A stretch of 64,000 bases of DNA from Rhodopirellula islandica (GCF_001027925.1 NZ_LECT01000010.1:61383-125382); one strand, 5' to 3'. Numbered from the stretch's first letter, positions 10,970 through 20,033 are shown. Notes: a model not told the origin generated them from the sequence alone. Program-made: numbers and translations.

Positions 10970-12358
10970 ATGGACTGGACCACGATTGATGCCTGCCGCA
11001 CCTGCACCGAGTTGCCTCGCCCAGTCGAAATTCGCGGCTGGATCCGAACACGACGCGACAGCAAAGGCGGTTTCAGCTTCTTGGAAGTCAACGACGGCAC
11101 GTCCCTGGGCAACCTGCAAGTCGTTGCTCCCGCCGAACTGGACAACTACGCCGAAGAGATTCAAAAGCTGACGGCCGGCTGCAGCGTGGTCGTTCAAGGT
11201 GAGCTGGTTGAATCCCCCGCCAAAGGCCAATCGACCGAAATGCACGCCAGCTCCGTTCGTGTCGTCGGATGGTGCGATGGAGAAACCTACCCGCTGCAAA
11301 AGAAACGGCACTCCTTCGAAAAGCTCCGCGAGTGGTCGCACCTGCGAGCCCGGACGAACACCCTGGGCGCTGTGATGCGGGTTCGCAATCGGATCAGCCA
11401 ATCGATCCACCGCTTCTTCGACGACGAAGGCTTCAACTACCTGCACACGCCGATCATCACGGCCAGTGACTGCGAAGGTGCCGGCGAAATGTTTCGTGTC
11501 ACGACGCTGAACCTGGAAAAACTGGCTGGTTCGAATCGCCCCTTCGACACCAAACAAGATTTCTTCCAAAAGCCAACCCACCTGACCGTCAGCGGCCAAT
11601 TGGAAGCCGAGACCTACGCGACGGCACTGTCTCGTGTGTACACCTTCGGCCCCACCTTCCGGGCCGAAAACAGCAACACGTCGCGGCACCTGGCCGAGTT
11701 TTGGATGGTCGAACCCGAAGCCGCGTTTTATGATCTCCAGGACAACATGCGTTTGGCGGAACGTTTTCTCAAACGCGTCTTCTCAGATTGCCTCTCGCAC
11801 TGTGGCGAAGACATGGAATTCTTCAACGAGCGCATCGAAAAGGGCAAGATCGATCAACTGCAGTCCGTGATCGAAAAACCGTTCGAACACATGACCTACA
11901 CCGACGCGGTCGAGCGTTTGCTCGCTTGCGATGAAAAATTTGAATACCCGGTCGAGTGGGGAACGGACCTGCAAGCCGAACACGAGCGTTACTTGACCAG
12001 CGTGGTCGGCGGCCCAGTCATCCTGACGGACTACCCTTCCTCGATCAAACCGTTTTATATGCGAGTCAGCGAGGACGGAAAAACGGTCGCCGCGATGGAT
12101 GTGTTGGTCCCCGGCGTCGGCGAAATCATCGGCGGCTCCCAACGCGAAGAACGACTCGATGTGCTGCAGCGCCGCATGGCCGAAGGCGGCTTGGACGAAT
12201 CCGAATACTGGTGGTACGTCGACCTGCGTCGATACGGCACCGTGCCGCATGCTGGTTTCGGCTTGGGACTGGAACGCGCCGTCCAGTACGTCACCGGCAT
12301 GGCCAACATTCGCGACGTCATCCCATTCCCGCGCACACCCGGCAACGCCGAATTCTGA
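10970..12358 (+). CDS. asnS: asparaginyl-tRNA synthetase
   Basis: The 462-residue product is a class IIb aminoacyl-tRNA synthetase. The N-terminal OB-fold anticodon-binding domain ([19 protein letters not shown]) is followed by the catalytic core with motif 2 ([21 protein letters not shown] region) and motif 3 ([15 protein letters not shown]). The sequence pattern, including [20 protein letters not shown], matches AsnRS rather than AspRS. It charges tRNA-Asn with asparagine in the cytosol. I chose ATG 10970; ATG 10958 would add four residues. The TGA stop shares its last base with the next start (TGATG), so gluQ is probably translationally coupled. Confidence 0.95.
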   Translation: MDWTTIDACRTCTELPRPVEIRGWIRTRRDSKGGFSFLEVNDGTSLGNLQVVAPAELDNYAEEIQKLTAGCSVVVQGELVESPAKGQSTEMHASSVRVVGWCDGETYPLQKKRHSFEKLREWSHLRARTNTLGAVMRVRNRISQSIHRFFDDEGFNYLHTPIITASDCEGAGEMFRVTTLNLEKLAGSNRPFDTKQDFFQKPTHLTVSGQLEAETYATALSRVYTFGPTFRAENSNTSRHLAEFWMVEPEAAFYDLQDNMRLAERFLKRVFSDCLSHCGEDMEFFNERIEKGKIDQLQSVIEKPFEHMTYTDAVERLLACDEKFEYPVEWGTDLQAEHERYLTSVVGGPVILTDYPSSIKPFYMRVSEDGKTVAAMDVLVPGVGEIIGGSQREERLDVLQRRMAEGGLDESEYWWYVDLRRYGTVPHAGFGLGLERAVQYVTGMANIRDVIPFPRTPGNAEF

Positions 12359-13344
12359 TGTCCAGTGCCGTCTGCCGATTGGCACCTTCCCCGACGGGAG
12401 CACAACACCTCGGCAACGCGAGAACATTCCTGATCGCGTACTGGAGTGCTCGGTCCCAAAACGCTCGCTTGATGCTGAGGATCGAGGACATCGATTCGCC
12501 TCGCATCAAGCCCTGGGCAACCGCACAAGCCATCACGGACCTGAACTGGCTGGGGATGGACTGGGACGGTGACCCGATCATCCAAACCGAGCGTTCGACG
12601 CTGTACGACCAAGCCCGCAACCAGTTGATGGAAGCAGGCCGTGTGTACCCGTGCACCTGCACTCGCCGCGACATCGAAGCCGCCGCTTCAGCCCCGCATG
12701 AAAGCACCGCCTCGGGATGGACGCCCGATGCCCCGGTCTATCCCGGCACCTGTGCGGGCTGGAAAAACGGTGACCCGTTGCCGGAAGACAAACCGTTCTG
12801 CTTTCGCTTTCGAATGCACGCGAAGCCCGATCGTTTCTTTGATCGAGTCCACGGCGAAGTCACCTGCGATCCCATTCGAGACATCGGCGACTTTCCCATC
12901 ACACGAAAAGCCGAAACAGCAGCAGACTGCTTGGCGGCGTATCAACTCGCGGTCGTGATCGATGACATCGACGCAGGGGTCACGGAAGTGGTTCGCGGCG
13001 ACGACTTGATCCTCAGCACCTTTCGACAGCTTCAACTCTACGAAGCACTGGGACATTCCCCACCCAGCCACGCCCACGTGCCATTGGTCACCGGCACCGA
13101 TGGACGCCGACTCGCCAAACGTCACGGCGACACACGTCTGTCACATTTTCGCGAACAAGGCATGACACCTGAAACGATCGTCCGCTGGGCCGCGAAAACA
13201 TCGGGACTGTGCCCCGATTCAGACGACTCGCTGAAAGACATGACGCTCGATCAAATTCACCAAAAACTGATCGGTCAATTCGACTGGGTTCACATCCGTC
13301 GTCAACCAACCGTCGTCGATGACTTCGGTTCAGCCATCGACTGA
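12358..13344 (+). CDS. gluQ: glutamyl-Q tRNA(Asp) synthetase
   Basis: The 328-residue product looks like the catalytic half of glutamyl-tRNA synthetase without the anticodon-binding domain, which is the hallmark of GluQ-RS (YadB). It has the HIGH-like site HLGN after LAPSPTG, the zinc-site pattern CTC followed by YPGTC, and KRHGD in the KMSKS position. The family attaches glutamate to the queuosine base at the wobble position of tRNA-Asp rather than to the tRNA 3' end. Start ATG 12358 overlaps the asnS stop by one base. About 18 bp past its stop begins a 130-bp nested palindromic element. Confidence 0.9.
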   Translation: MSSAVCRLAPSPTGAQHLGNARTFLIAYWSARSQNARLMLRIEDIDSPRIKPWATAQAITDLNWLGMDWDGDPIIQTERSTLYDQARNQLMEAGRVYPCTCTRRDIEAAASAPHESTASGWTPDAPVYPGTCAGWKNGDPLPEDKPFCFRFRMHAKPDRFFDRVHGEVTCDPIRDIGDFPITRKAETAADCLAAYQLAVVIDDIDAGVTEVVRGDDLILSTFRQLQLYEALGHSPPSHAHVPLVTGTDGRRLAKRHGDTRLSHFREQGMTPETIVRWAAKTSGLCPDSDDSLKDMTLDQIHQKLIGQFDWVHIRRQPTVVDDFGSAID

Positions 13345-13361
13345 TCCCTGCACGAGTTGTC

Positions 13362-13491
13362 GAGTGGTCTGTCACAGCCAAAAGTGAGGGTTGATCGTAG
13401 TGGACGAGGCCACGAGTCCTTGGATTTGACGCCAGTTCAGGACTCGTGGCCTCGCCCACTACCCTAAAAACAAGTCCTGACAGACGACTAG
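13362..13491. repeat. 130-bp nested palindrome, family B copy 1
   Basis: The outer arms AGTGGTCTGTCA and TGACAGACGACT enclose an inner stem GTAGTGGACGAGGCCACGAG / CTCGTGGCCTCGCCCACTAC. A nearly identical copy is at 18103-18233 in the same orientation. The inner stem is the same hairpin that forms the RAYT-flanking arrays at 22.9-24.3 kb. The right end CTAG overlaps the stop codon of the acuI-like gene. The size and terminal inverted repeats resemble a non-autonomous MITE-like element. Confidence 0.8.
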
Positions 13492-14468
13492 GCTTGAACC
13501 GCCACCACGACACGTCCGCGGTGATCGCTCTGTCCCCAATTTTTCGCGGTCTCGATCACGTCGTCCAGCTTGATCTCGTTGATCATCGTTTCCAGTTTGC
13601 CGAGGTCCAAATCGCGGACCAAACGCTGCCACGCCTCTGAGCGCCGAGGTTGCTTGCACTGGACGCTGTCGATGCCAGCCAACGTCACCCCACGCAGGAT
13701 GAACGGAGCCACGGTGGCGGGAAAATCCATTCCACCGGCCAGCCCGCACGCGGTCACGACGCCGTCGTACTTGGTCGACGCACAAATATTCGCCAACGTG
13801 TGACTGCCGACCACATCGACCGCGCCCGCCCAACGCTCTTTGCCCAGCGGTTTGCCGGGCTGCGAAAAATCGGATCGCGGCAGGACTTCGTCGGCCCCCA
13901 GCTCTTTCAAATAGCCCGCTGTTTCCGGGCGTCCCGATACCGCAGCGACCTCGTGCCCCAATTTCGATAGCAAGCTGATCGCAACGCTGCCGACACCTCC
14001 GCCCGCACCGGTCACCAAGATCGGGCCTTGCTCAGGCGTGACACCGCCTCGTTCCAATGCCATCACGCACAGCATCGCAGTGAAACCTGCCGTCCCGATC
14101 GCCATCGATTGACGCAGCGACAACCCTTCTGGCAACGGCACCAACCAATCGCCGGGCACACGTGCCAATTCTGCATACCCGCCCCAGTGGGCTTCGCCAA
14201 TTCCGTAGCCGGTCACCAAGACCTCTTGCCCGACTTGGTAGCGTTCATCGTCGCTGGATTCGATCACCCCAGCCAAGTCGATCCCTGGCACCATCGGGAA
14301 CGATCGAATCACCGGCACTTCTCCGGTGATCGCAAGCACATCCTTGTAGTTGAAGCTGGACCAATGCACTCGAATGGTCACGTCTCCCTCGGGCAACTGT
14401 TGCTCATCGATTTCCTGCAACGTTGCGGTCAAGTCCTTGTCGTTCTTCGTGACCAAGACGCCTCGCAT
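13488..14468 (-). CDS. acuI: acrylyl-CoA reductase / YhdH-type quinone oxidoreductase
   Basis: The 326-residue product belongs to the zinc-free MDR oxidoreductases of the YhdH/AcuI branch. It starts MRGVLVTKNDK, contains HWSSFNYKDVLAITG, PGIDLAGVI and the NADPH-binding loop TGAGGGVGSVAISLLSKLG, and ends RGRVVVAV. Family members reduce acryloyl-CoA to propionyl-CoA with NADPH, which detoxifies acrylate from dimethylsulfoniopropionate breakdown in marine bacteria. The gene symbol reflects that branch; the substrate itself is not shown by the sequence. I set the start at 14468; 32 upstream in-frame residues look non-coding. Its TAG stop lies in the terminal CTAG of the family B repeat. Confidence 0.85.
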   Translation of the reverse strand: MRGVLVTKNDKDLTATLQEIDEQQLPEGDVTIRVHWSSFNYKDVLAITGEVPVIRSFPMVPGIDLAGVIESSDDERYQVGQEVLVTGYGIGEAHWGGYAELARVPGDWLVPLPEGLSLRQSMAIGTAGFTAMLCVMALERGGVTPEQGPILVTGAGGGVGSVAISLLSKLGHEVAAVSGRPETAGYLKELGADEVLPRSDFSQPGKPLGKERWAGAVDVVGSHTLANICASTKYDGVVTACGLAGGMDFPATVAPFILRGVTLAGIDSVQCKQPRRSEAWQRLVRDLDLGKLETMINEIKLDDVIETAKNWGQSDHRGRVVVAVQA

Positions 14469-14701
14469 GGCTGTGTTCCTGTGGTTGTGGGGGAGATGAT
14501 CACAAACTCTAGCAATGCAGATTCTCCCTCGACATCCGCCGATCCCCAACCCGGCACGATCCATAGAGCCCTTTCGCCATCCGATCGCGTCTCACACTGG
14601 AAAACGCGGCGTTTTCGGTTTTCTTGCGTCCGCTCGAATAGAAGCCGCCCACCGGCTGGAATACGATGCCTCGTCTCGCTTCCCCACCCCATCTCCCCCA
14701 G

Positions 14702-16327
14702 ATGAATCTCATGCGTTTGCCAGCTTTCGCACCCCACTTGCTTCTCGCCAGTTGCGTCGCGATCGGACATTCCTTCGTCCATGCCGACGAAGCGTCTCCC
14801 CAAACACCGACGCAATGGGAGGTCACCGAGCTTCGTTTCCAAGTCGACTCGCTGGCAGACAATCCCGTCGACACACCGTTCTCCGCGACCTTCGAAAGCG
14901 AATCCGGCCAAGCGATCAGCATTCCCGGTTTTTATGACGGAGACCAAACCTATTGCATCCGTTTCACACCGTCCGCAGCAGGCAAGTGGACCTACACAAC
15001 CGCATCGACGACCAATGCACTCAACAACCAATCCGGAAAACTGACCGTCTCGCCCGCGACCGACGAACGCCGTGGCGGAATCGAGCTCGATCCGGACAAC
15101 GACCGCCAGTTCCAATTTCAAAACGGAGACCGCTATTACCCGATCGCCTTTGAATGCGATTGGTTGTTCGCACTCGACGCTGAAAACGCCAACGACATTC
15201 CCAAGACGCGGCAGTTCGTCGACACGCTGGCCGAAAACGGATTCAACCAAGTCGTCCTGAACGTGTTTGCCTACGACGTCAAATGGGCCAAGGACGATCG
15301 CTTGGACACCAAGTACGAATACGGAAGCCCCAAGGTCTATCCTTTCGCCGGCGACAACGAATCACCTGATCATTCGAAGCTCAACATCGAGTACTTCCAA
15401 CGACTCGATCGCGTGATCGAATACCTCGATCAAAAGGGCATCGCCGCTCACTTGATGGTTTATGTCTGGAACAAACGTGTGAACTGGCCGGAAGCCAACT
15501 CCGACGCCGACAACCGCTACTTCGATTACGTCGTCCGCCGCTACCAAGCCTACCCCAACCTGATCTGGGACATCTCCAAAGAGGCTCTTGGATACGGTCA
15601 CAACGACGTCACCTACATCCACGGCCGCATCAAGCGTCTGCGTGAGTTGGATGCCTACCAACGTTTGATCACCGTGCATGACTACGGCTACTGCCGACGC
15701 TTCGCCGACAAAATTGATTTTGTTTCGGTTCAGCTTTGGCAATCCGAGCTCTACCACGTGATGCGAGAAGTCTGCAAAAACATCCCCGGCAAACCGATCC
15801 TCAACATCGAACACGGCGGCTACGAAAAAGGCCCCTACGTCGTCTTCAACGGCAACTACACGTCACCAGAGGTCTGCCTGGAACGATCCTACCAGTGTGT
15901 CTTCGCAGGCACGTTCCCAACCCACTACTGGCAAGGCGCCGCGTGGAATGTCATCGTCCCTGACGTCACCGAACTCGCTCCCGCAGACCGCCCGCGATTG
16001 GAGTACTACCGCCACCTGCAAACTCTGGTCGAGAAGTACGACCTCGGCAATTTGATCGCCGGTGACAAACGCAGCAACGCTGGCTTCTGCCTCCACAACG
16101 GCAAGGGCCAAGTCCTCTACTACGTCCCCAAAGAAAATGACTTCTTGGGACTGCGACTGCCCAGCGAAGTCCGCGGGCAAACGATGAGCTTGACCTGGTT
16201 CAATCCCTTCGACGGCACGTTCAGTGAAACGACTCAGCAAAAGATTGAACAATGGCCCGCGGTGAAAGTCCCTGGCGGAGATGGTTTCCGAATTTTGATT
16301 CTGAACCATCCCGTCGCCAGCGAGTGA
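14702..16327 (+). CDS. secreted glycoside hydrolase-like protein (DUF5060 / DUF4038 type)
   Basis: The 541-residue product starts with a signal peptide (MRLPAFAPHLLLASCVAIGHSFVHA by segments) and should be exported. Next comes a DUF5060-like beta domain (FESESGQAISIPGFYDGDQTY) and a TIM-barrel-like region of the DUF4038 kind, with YYPIAFECDWLF, NVFAYDVKW, YPNLIWDISKEALG and NIEHGGYEKGP. The glutamates in ISKE and NIEHGG sit where family members place acid/base and nucleophile. A small C-terminal beta domain follows. Related proteins act on plant or algal polysaccharide side chains. The linkage is not predictable here. ATG 14711 is an alternative start. Confidence 0.75.
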   Translation: MNLMRLPAFAPHLLLASCVAIGHSFVHADEASPQTPTQWEVTELRFQVDSLADNPVDTPFSATFESESGQAISIPGFYDGDQTYCIRFTPSAAGKWTYTTASTTNALNNQSGKLTVSPATDERRGGIELDPDNDRQFQFQNGDRYYPIAFECDWLFALDAENANDIPKTRQFVDTLAENGFNQVVLNVFAYDVKWAKDDRLDTKYEYGSPKVYPFAGDNESPDHSKLNIEYFQRLDRVIEYLDQKGIAAHLMVYVWNKRVNWPEANSDADNRYFDYVVRRYQAYPNLIWDISKEALGYGHNDVTYIHGRIKRLRELDAYQRLITVHDYGYCRRFADKIDFVSVQLWQSELYHVMREVCKNIPGKPILNIEHGGYEKGPYVVFNGNYTSPEVCLERSYQCVFAGTFPTHYWQGAAWNVIVPDVTELAPADRPRLEYYRHLQTLVEKYDLGNLIAGDKRSNAGFCLHNGKGQVLYYVPKENDFLGLRLPSEVRGQTMSLTWFNPFDGTFSETTQQKIEQWPAVKVPGGDGFRILILNHPVASE

Positions 16328-16333
16328 ATCACC

Positions 16334-17194
16334 CTACACGGCCACAGGAACCCGTTGCAGGAACTCGAGCGTCGCACTGGCGAACTCTTCCGGGTTGTCT
16401 TGCGGCACCCAGTGCGAGCAGTCCTTCATCGGATGCAGTTCCGCATGAGGCATGTCCTTCACCAATTGCTCCGCCGTGCTGATCGGCTGCCATTTGTCAT
16501 CTTCGCCCCACAGCAGTAGCGTCGGTTGCTGCATCTGGCCCAGACGACTGGTCAGTGGAGTGGTGTGGTTCGTGTTCAAGCTCGCCGCGTTGCGAACCAA
16601 GCTCACGATTCCGTCACGTTCTTGGTAGGGCGTCACGATGCCTTCCTTGAACTCTTCGGTGAGTCGTTCTGGACGCGACAAACCAAACTGAAAACTCTCG
16701 ACCAACTTTTCGGTCATCTCTTCCGGTTCCATCTTCGCATTGCGAGGATGCCCCATCGCGAGCATTTCATCCACGGGCCAACTGTCATACGCCACGCTGT
16801 TGGACAACACCATCGACCGAACCAACTCCGGTTTTCGGTCCGCCAAAATCAAAGCCACCCCGCCCCCGATGTCGTGAGCCACGAAGTGGGCACTTTCGAC
16901 GTCCAAGTGTTCCAGGAAACGCTCGACGAAGTTGGCCTGGAACTCAATCGATCGATCGAATTGGTCGCGGCGGTCGGAGTACCCATAGCCAATCATGTCC
17001 GGCGCGATGACTCGGTAATGCTGAGCGAGTGTGTCGATCACGTCGTGGAACAAAAACGACCAAGTTGGGATGCCATGCAACAACAGAATGGGCTCGCCCT
17101 CGCCCACGTCGGTGTAAGCGACGTCCAGCGGTTCATGGATCACGCCATCGAGCGAGATGGTTTGTTGACGTTTTCGAAATTCTTGAATATTCAT
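16334..17194 (-). CDS. haloalkane dehalogenase-like alpha/beta hydrolase
   Basis: The 286-residue product is an alpha/beta hydrolase. HGIPTWSF at 40-47 gives the oxyanion hole with the Trp used for halide binding in haloalkane dehalogenases. HDIGGG places the nucleophile at Asp108. WGEDDKWQ and CSHWVPQDNPEEF supply the acid and catalytic His. An Asp nucleophile fits dehalogenases and epoxide hydrolases rather than esterases. Start is set at 17194 because GGAG lies 8 bp upstream; longer readings add nothing family-like. The gene follows a TetR gene on the same strand, with a strong inverted repeat in the gap. Confidence 0.8.
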   Translation of the reverse strand: MNIQEFRKRQQTISLDGVIHEPLDVAYTDVGEGEPILLLHGIPTWSFLFHDVIDTLAQHYRVIAPDMIGYGYSDRRDQFDRSIEFQANFVERFLEHLDVESAHFVAHDIGGGVALILADRKPELVRSMVLSNSVAYDSWPVDEMLAMGHPRNAKMEPEEMTEKLVESFQFGLSRPERLTEEFKEGIVTPYQERDGIVSLVRNAASLNTNHTTPLTSRLGQMQQPTLLLWGEDDKWQPISTAEQLVKDMPHAELHPMKDCSHWVPQDNPEEFASATLEFLQRVPVAV

Positions 17195-17225
17195 CGGAGT
17201 CTCCATCAAAAGGGAAATGCATCTC

Positions 17226-17249
17226 GTTTTTGAATGTCTGTTCAAAAAC
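17226..17249. promoter_or_regulatory. candidate TetR operator palindrome
   Basis: GTTTTTGAA and TTCAAAAAC form a perfect 9-bp inverted repeat around TGTCTG. It lies 31 bp upstream of the hydrolase start and 55 bp past the end of the TetR gene. Size and symmetry fit a TetR dimer site that would control the hydrolase. Confidence 0.55.
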
Positions 17250-17304
17250 AAAATGCACAGCGATGATTCAAGCCCGCCATGCGTTCGACCAACTCACTGT
17301 CGCA

Positions 17305-17919
17305 TCAGCGACTGCGAATCAATTCCGTCAGCGTCGCCAGCGTTTGCTTCGCGGCAGCCGCATCGCCACTGACGCGAGCCTGCAACAATGCCCCATCGCC
17401 CAACGCGACGGTGAGCCGAGCCAACGATTTCGCGGACGGTTTGGTTGCGATCACACCTGATCTCATCGCTTGTTGATAAGTCTTGGCAAACTCATTCACC
17501 AAACGTTGGGTCGAGTTTGCCATCCGATCCGCAATGGCCGCATTTCTTGCGCCAATCTCACCGCCCGTGTTGACCAACAAACATCCGCGATGATCAGGCG
17601 CCTTCGCATCCGCTTCCCATCGAGCCAACACATTCGCGATTCGGTCCAATGGTTCGCCCTCCCCGCGAAGCAACTCGACCACTTCTTTGACGCGGTGATC
17701 GATGTAGCACTGAATGGCTTTTTCAAAGATAGCCGCCTTGTCACCGAACGCGTTCACCAAACTTTGGCGGCCTTCGCCGGTCGCGGCTTCCAATTCGCGA
17801 AAGCTGGTTTGGTTGTATCCCAATCGCCAGAACACATCGACGATCGCCAACAGAGTCTCCGCGCGGTCAAACTTGCGTGGCCGACCGATCGGTCGCGGGG
17901 AATCGTGTTCAGCAGCCAT
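17305..17919 (-). CDS. TetR family transcriptional regulator
   Basis: The 204-residue product starts MAAEHDSPRPIGRPRKFDRA and has a typical TetR DNA-binding domain: LLAIVDVFWRLGYNQTSFRELEAATGEGRQSLVNAFGDKAAIFEKAI. The ligand-binding domain contains HRGCLLVNTGGEIGARN, the C-terminal pattern seen in regulators of stress and electrophile-responsive genes. It lies 110 bp upstream of the dehalogenase-like gene on the same strand, and the candidate operator is in between. The ligand is unknown. The start at 17919 is chosen over a longer open frame to 18063, because MAAEHDS is the natural N-terminus and the upstream part runs into intergenic repeats. Confidence 0.88.
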   Translation of the reverse strand: MAAEHDSPRPIGRPRKFDRAETLLAIVDVFWRLGYNQTSFRELEAATGEGRQSLVNAFGDKAAIFEKAIQCYIDHRVKEVVELLRGEGEPLDRIANVLARWEADAKAPDHRGCLLVNTGGEIGARNAAIADRMANSTQRLVNEFAKTYQQAMRSGVIATKPSAKSLARLTVALGDGALLQARVSGDAAAAKQTLATLTELIRSR

Positions 17920-18063
17920 GGAGCGGGTCAGAGCCTGAATGCGGCAGGGGGTGAAGGAAGCGATCAGCTTAAACGATCCGCCTCTTCCGTCACTCTCAAT
18001 TCGCGAATTCAACCTCCTGAACGCAGAGCTGTCGGTTGGCCACTCTTGGCCGACATCCACCAC

Positions 18064-18372
18064 TCTGACGGGTAAGAGTGCCCATCCTACATGCGTCGAA
18101 ATCTAGTGGTCCGTCAAAGTTAAAAGTTAGGGTTGATCGTAGTGGACGAGGCCACGAGTCCTTGGATTTGACGCCGGTTCAGGACTCGTGGCCTCGTCCA
18201 CTACCCTAAAAACAAGTCCTGACAGACCACTAGGCAGGGACGGGCAGGCGTGCCCATCCTACATGCGTTGCAACGTCGTTGACGACTAGATCAACAGTCT
18301 GCCAACGCCCAAACGGTGCACTTGCTTCACAACCTGGCCTTCTTCGATGAAACCGCGATTCCCAGCGTCCGA
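18064..18372. other. intergenic region made of repeats
   Basis: There is no gene in these 309 bases. They contain the second family B nested palindrome (18103-18233), flanked on both sides by degenerate copies of GTGCCCATCCTACATGCGT (18079 and 18255). A further relative is at 61081-61150. The palindrome seems to have inserted into or between copies of that sequence. Confidence 0.6.
18103..18233. repeat. 131-bp nested palindrome, family B copy 2
   Basis: The outer arms CTAGTGGTCCGTCA and TGACAGACCACTAG are near perfect. Inside, TTAGGGT pairs with ACCCTAA, with a few unpaired bases on one side, and GTAGTGGACGAGGCCACGAG pairs with its exact complement. It has the same orientation as the copy at 13362-13491. 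The core hairpin equals that of the RAYT arrays. Confidence 0.85.
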
Positions 18373-19608
18373 TCAGGTCAAACGCAAGCGTTGGCAGGCG
18401 AATTGGATCGCATCCATCAGTGCGTCGACGTCGCCGCGCGAGTTGTAAACGCCGAAGCTTGCTCGCACCGTCGCGCTGACGCCCAGCAGATCGTGGAGCG
18501 GCATCGTGCAGTGGTGACCATGCCGGACGAAGACGCCTTTTCGATCGAGCAGTTGGGCCAAATCTTCCGGATGGGCTCCGTCGATCGTGAAGCTGGTGAT
18601 CGCCCCGCGGTGCTCGATTCCGGGGCCGTAAATCCGCATTCCGGGGATCTCTTGCAAACGGGTGTAGGCGTATTCGAGCACGTCTCGCTCGTGTGCGTGA
18701 ACGCTTTCCATCCCTAGCGTCGTCATGTAATCGATCGCTGAGCCCAGCGCAATCGCTTGAGCAATCTGGATCGTTCCCGCTTCGAACTTGGCAGGGGACG
18801 GTGCCCAAGTCGAGTGATCTTTGTAGACGCGATCGATCATGTGGCCGCCGAAGAGCATCGGGTCGGTCTGCTCGAGCAATTCGCGTTTGCCATACAGCAC
18901 ACCAATCCCGCTCGGCCCATACAACTTGTGTCCCGAGAAGGTCAGGAAGTCGATCTCACTGGCGACGACATCCGTTTGCTCGTGCGGGACACTCTGTGCT
19001 CCGTCGACAACGATGATCGCTCCCGCGTCGTGGGCCTTTTTCGCGAGCTCCGCGATTGGATTGATGGTGCCCAGCACGTTCGACATGCCGGTGACGGCCA
19101 GCACTTTCGTTTTGTCGCTCAGCACTTCGCCGATCCGGTCCATGTCCAAACGGCCATCTTCGGTGAGCGGAAGGAAGCGGCAGGTCGCTCCCGTCTGCAA
19201 GGCGAGTTGTTGCCATGGAACCAAGTTCGCATGGTGTTCCATCTCGTTGAGGATGATCTCGTCGCCGGCCTTGAGGTTTCGCTTGCCCCAGCCACTGGCG
19301 ACCAAGTTCAGCGACATCGTGCAACCAGCAGTGAAGACGATCTCTTCGGAATGCTCCGCGTTGATGAACTGCCGGATCTTCTCACGTGCACCTTCCAATT
19401 CTTCATCGACGATCGATCCAAATCGATACACGCCGCGATAGGCGTTGGCGTAATAGTTCTCGTAGACCTCTCGTTCTTTATCGATCACGCACTGGGGTTT
19501 TTGTGCGGACGATCCGCTGTCGAGATAGACGAGCGGCAAACCCTTGGGAAGTGGTTTGTGCAGAATCGGGAAGTCGCCGCGAACGGCGTCGATGTCAAGT
19601 GGATTCAT
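18373..19608 (-). CDS. sufS: cysteine desulfurase SufS
   Basis: The 411-residue product is a class V aminotransferase-fold PLP enzyme that takes sulfur from cysteine for iron-sulfur cluster assembly. His126 in NEMEHHANLVPW stacks on the cofactor, Lys228 in FSGHKLYGP forms the Schiff base, and Cys367 in VRHGHHCTMPLHDLLGV is the persulfide-carrying residue. RASFGVYN near the end is typical of the SufS group II enzymes. Its start overlaps the sufE stop by 4 bp (ATGA), so the two are translationally coupled. No sufB, sufC or sufD is in the window. Confidence 0.95.
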   Translation of the reverse strand: MNPLDIDAVRGDFPILHKPLPKGLPLVYLDSGSSAQKPQCVIDKEREVYENYYANAYRGVYRFGSIVDEELEGAREKIRQFINAEHSEEIVFTAGCTMSLNLVASGWGKRNLKAGDEIILNEMEHHANLVPWQQLALQTGATCRFLPLTEDGRLDMDRIGEVLSDKTKVLAVTGMSNVLGTINPIAELAKKAHDAGAIIVVDGAQSVPHEQTDVVASEIDFLTFSGHKLYGPSGIGVLYGKRELLEQTDPMLFGGHMIDRVYKDHSTWAPSPAKFEAGTIQIAQAIALGSAIDYMTTLGMESVHAHERDVLEYAYTRLQEIPGMRIYGPGIEHRGAITSFTIDGAHPEDLAQLLDRKGVFVRHGHHCTMPLHDLLGVSATVRASFGVYNSRGDVDALMDAIQFACQRLRLT

Positions 19609-20033
19609 GATTGGGCCTCTGCCTGGACGGCTAGTTCTCGGACTCGCTGGACCATGCTGTACAGCCCGTTCCGCCGTTGCGGGCTGAGGTGCCGCTCGAG
19701 ACCCAGTTTTTTGAAAACGTCTTGGGCATCGATCGCGATGATCTCCTGTGGTGTCTTGCCGGAATACAACGCCGCGATCACCGCGATCAAACCGTTGACG
19801 ATGACGGCATCGCTGTTCGCGAGGAATTCCACGGTCGGTGGGGTGGAGTTCTTGATGTCAGCAACCAACCAGACGTTGCTTTGGCAGCCGTGGACACGAT
19901 TTTCCTCGATTTTGGCTTCCGCGGGCAACTCAGGCAAGTTGAAGCCGAGGTCAATCAAGTAATCACAACGCTCGTCCCAATCGGGCAAGTCCTCGAATTC
20001 CTCGTACAATTCGTCGATCGTTAAATCTTGCAA
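19605..20033 (-). CDS. sufE: sulfur acceptor protein SufE
   Basis: The 142-residue product is a full-length SufE. Cys50 in VHGCQSNVWL accepts the persulfide from SufS and stimulates its desulfurase activity. The regions DYLIDLGFNLPELP and SGKTPQEI are family-typical. It is the first gene of the sufE-sufS pair, which overlap by ATGA. The upstream 800 bp has no gene, so a promoter for the pair should lie just above 20033. Confidence 0.93.
   Translation of the reverse strand: MQDLTIDELYEEFEDLPDWDERCDYLIDLGFNLPELPAEAKIEENRVHGCQSNVWLVADIKNSTPPTVEFLANSDAVIVNGLIAVIAALYSGKTPQEIIAIDAQDVFKKLGLERHLSPQRRNGLYSMVQRVRELAVQAEAQS

Noticed and set aside
11956..12357. N-terminal extension of GluQ by 134 residues
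   Set aside because: It would overlap asnS in another frame. The family N-terminus [20 protein letters not shown] begins at 12358.
18316..18717. Plus-strand frames opposite sufS
   Set aside because: They are shadows of a gene with all catalytic residues in place.
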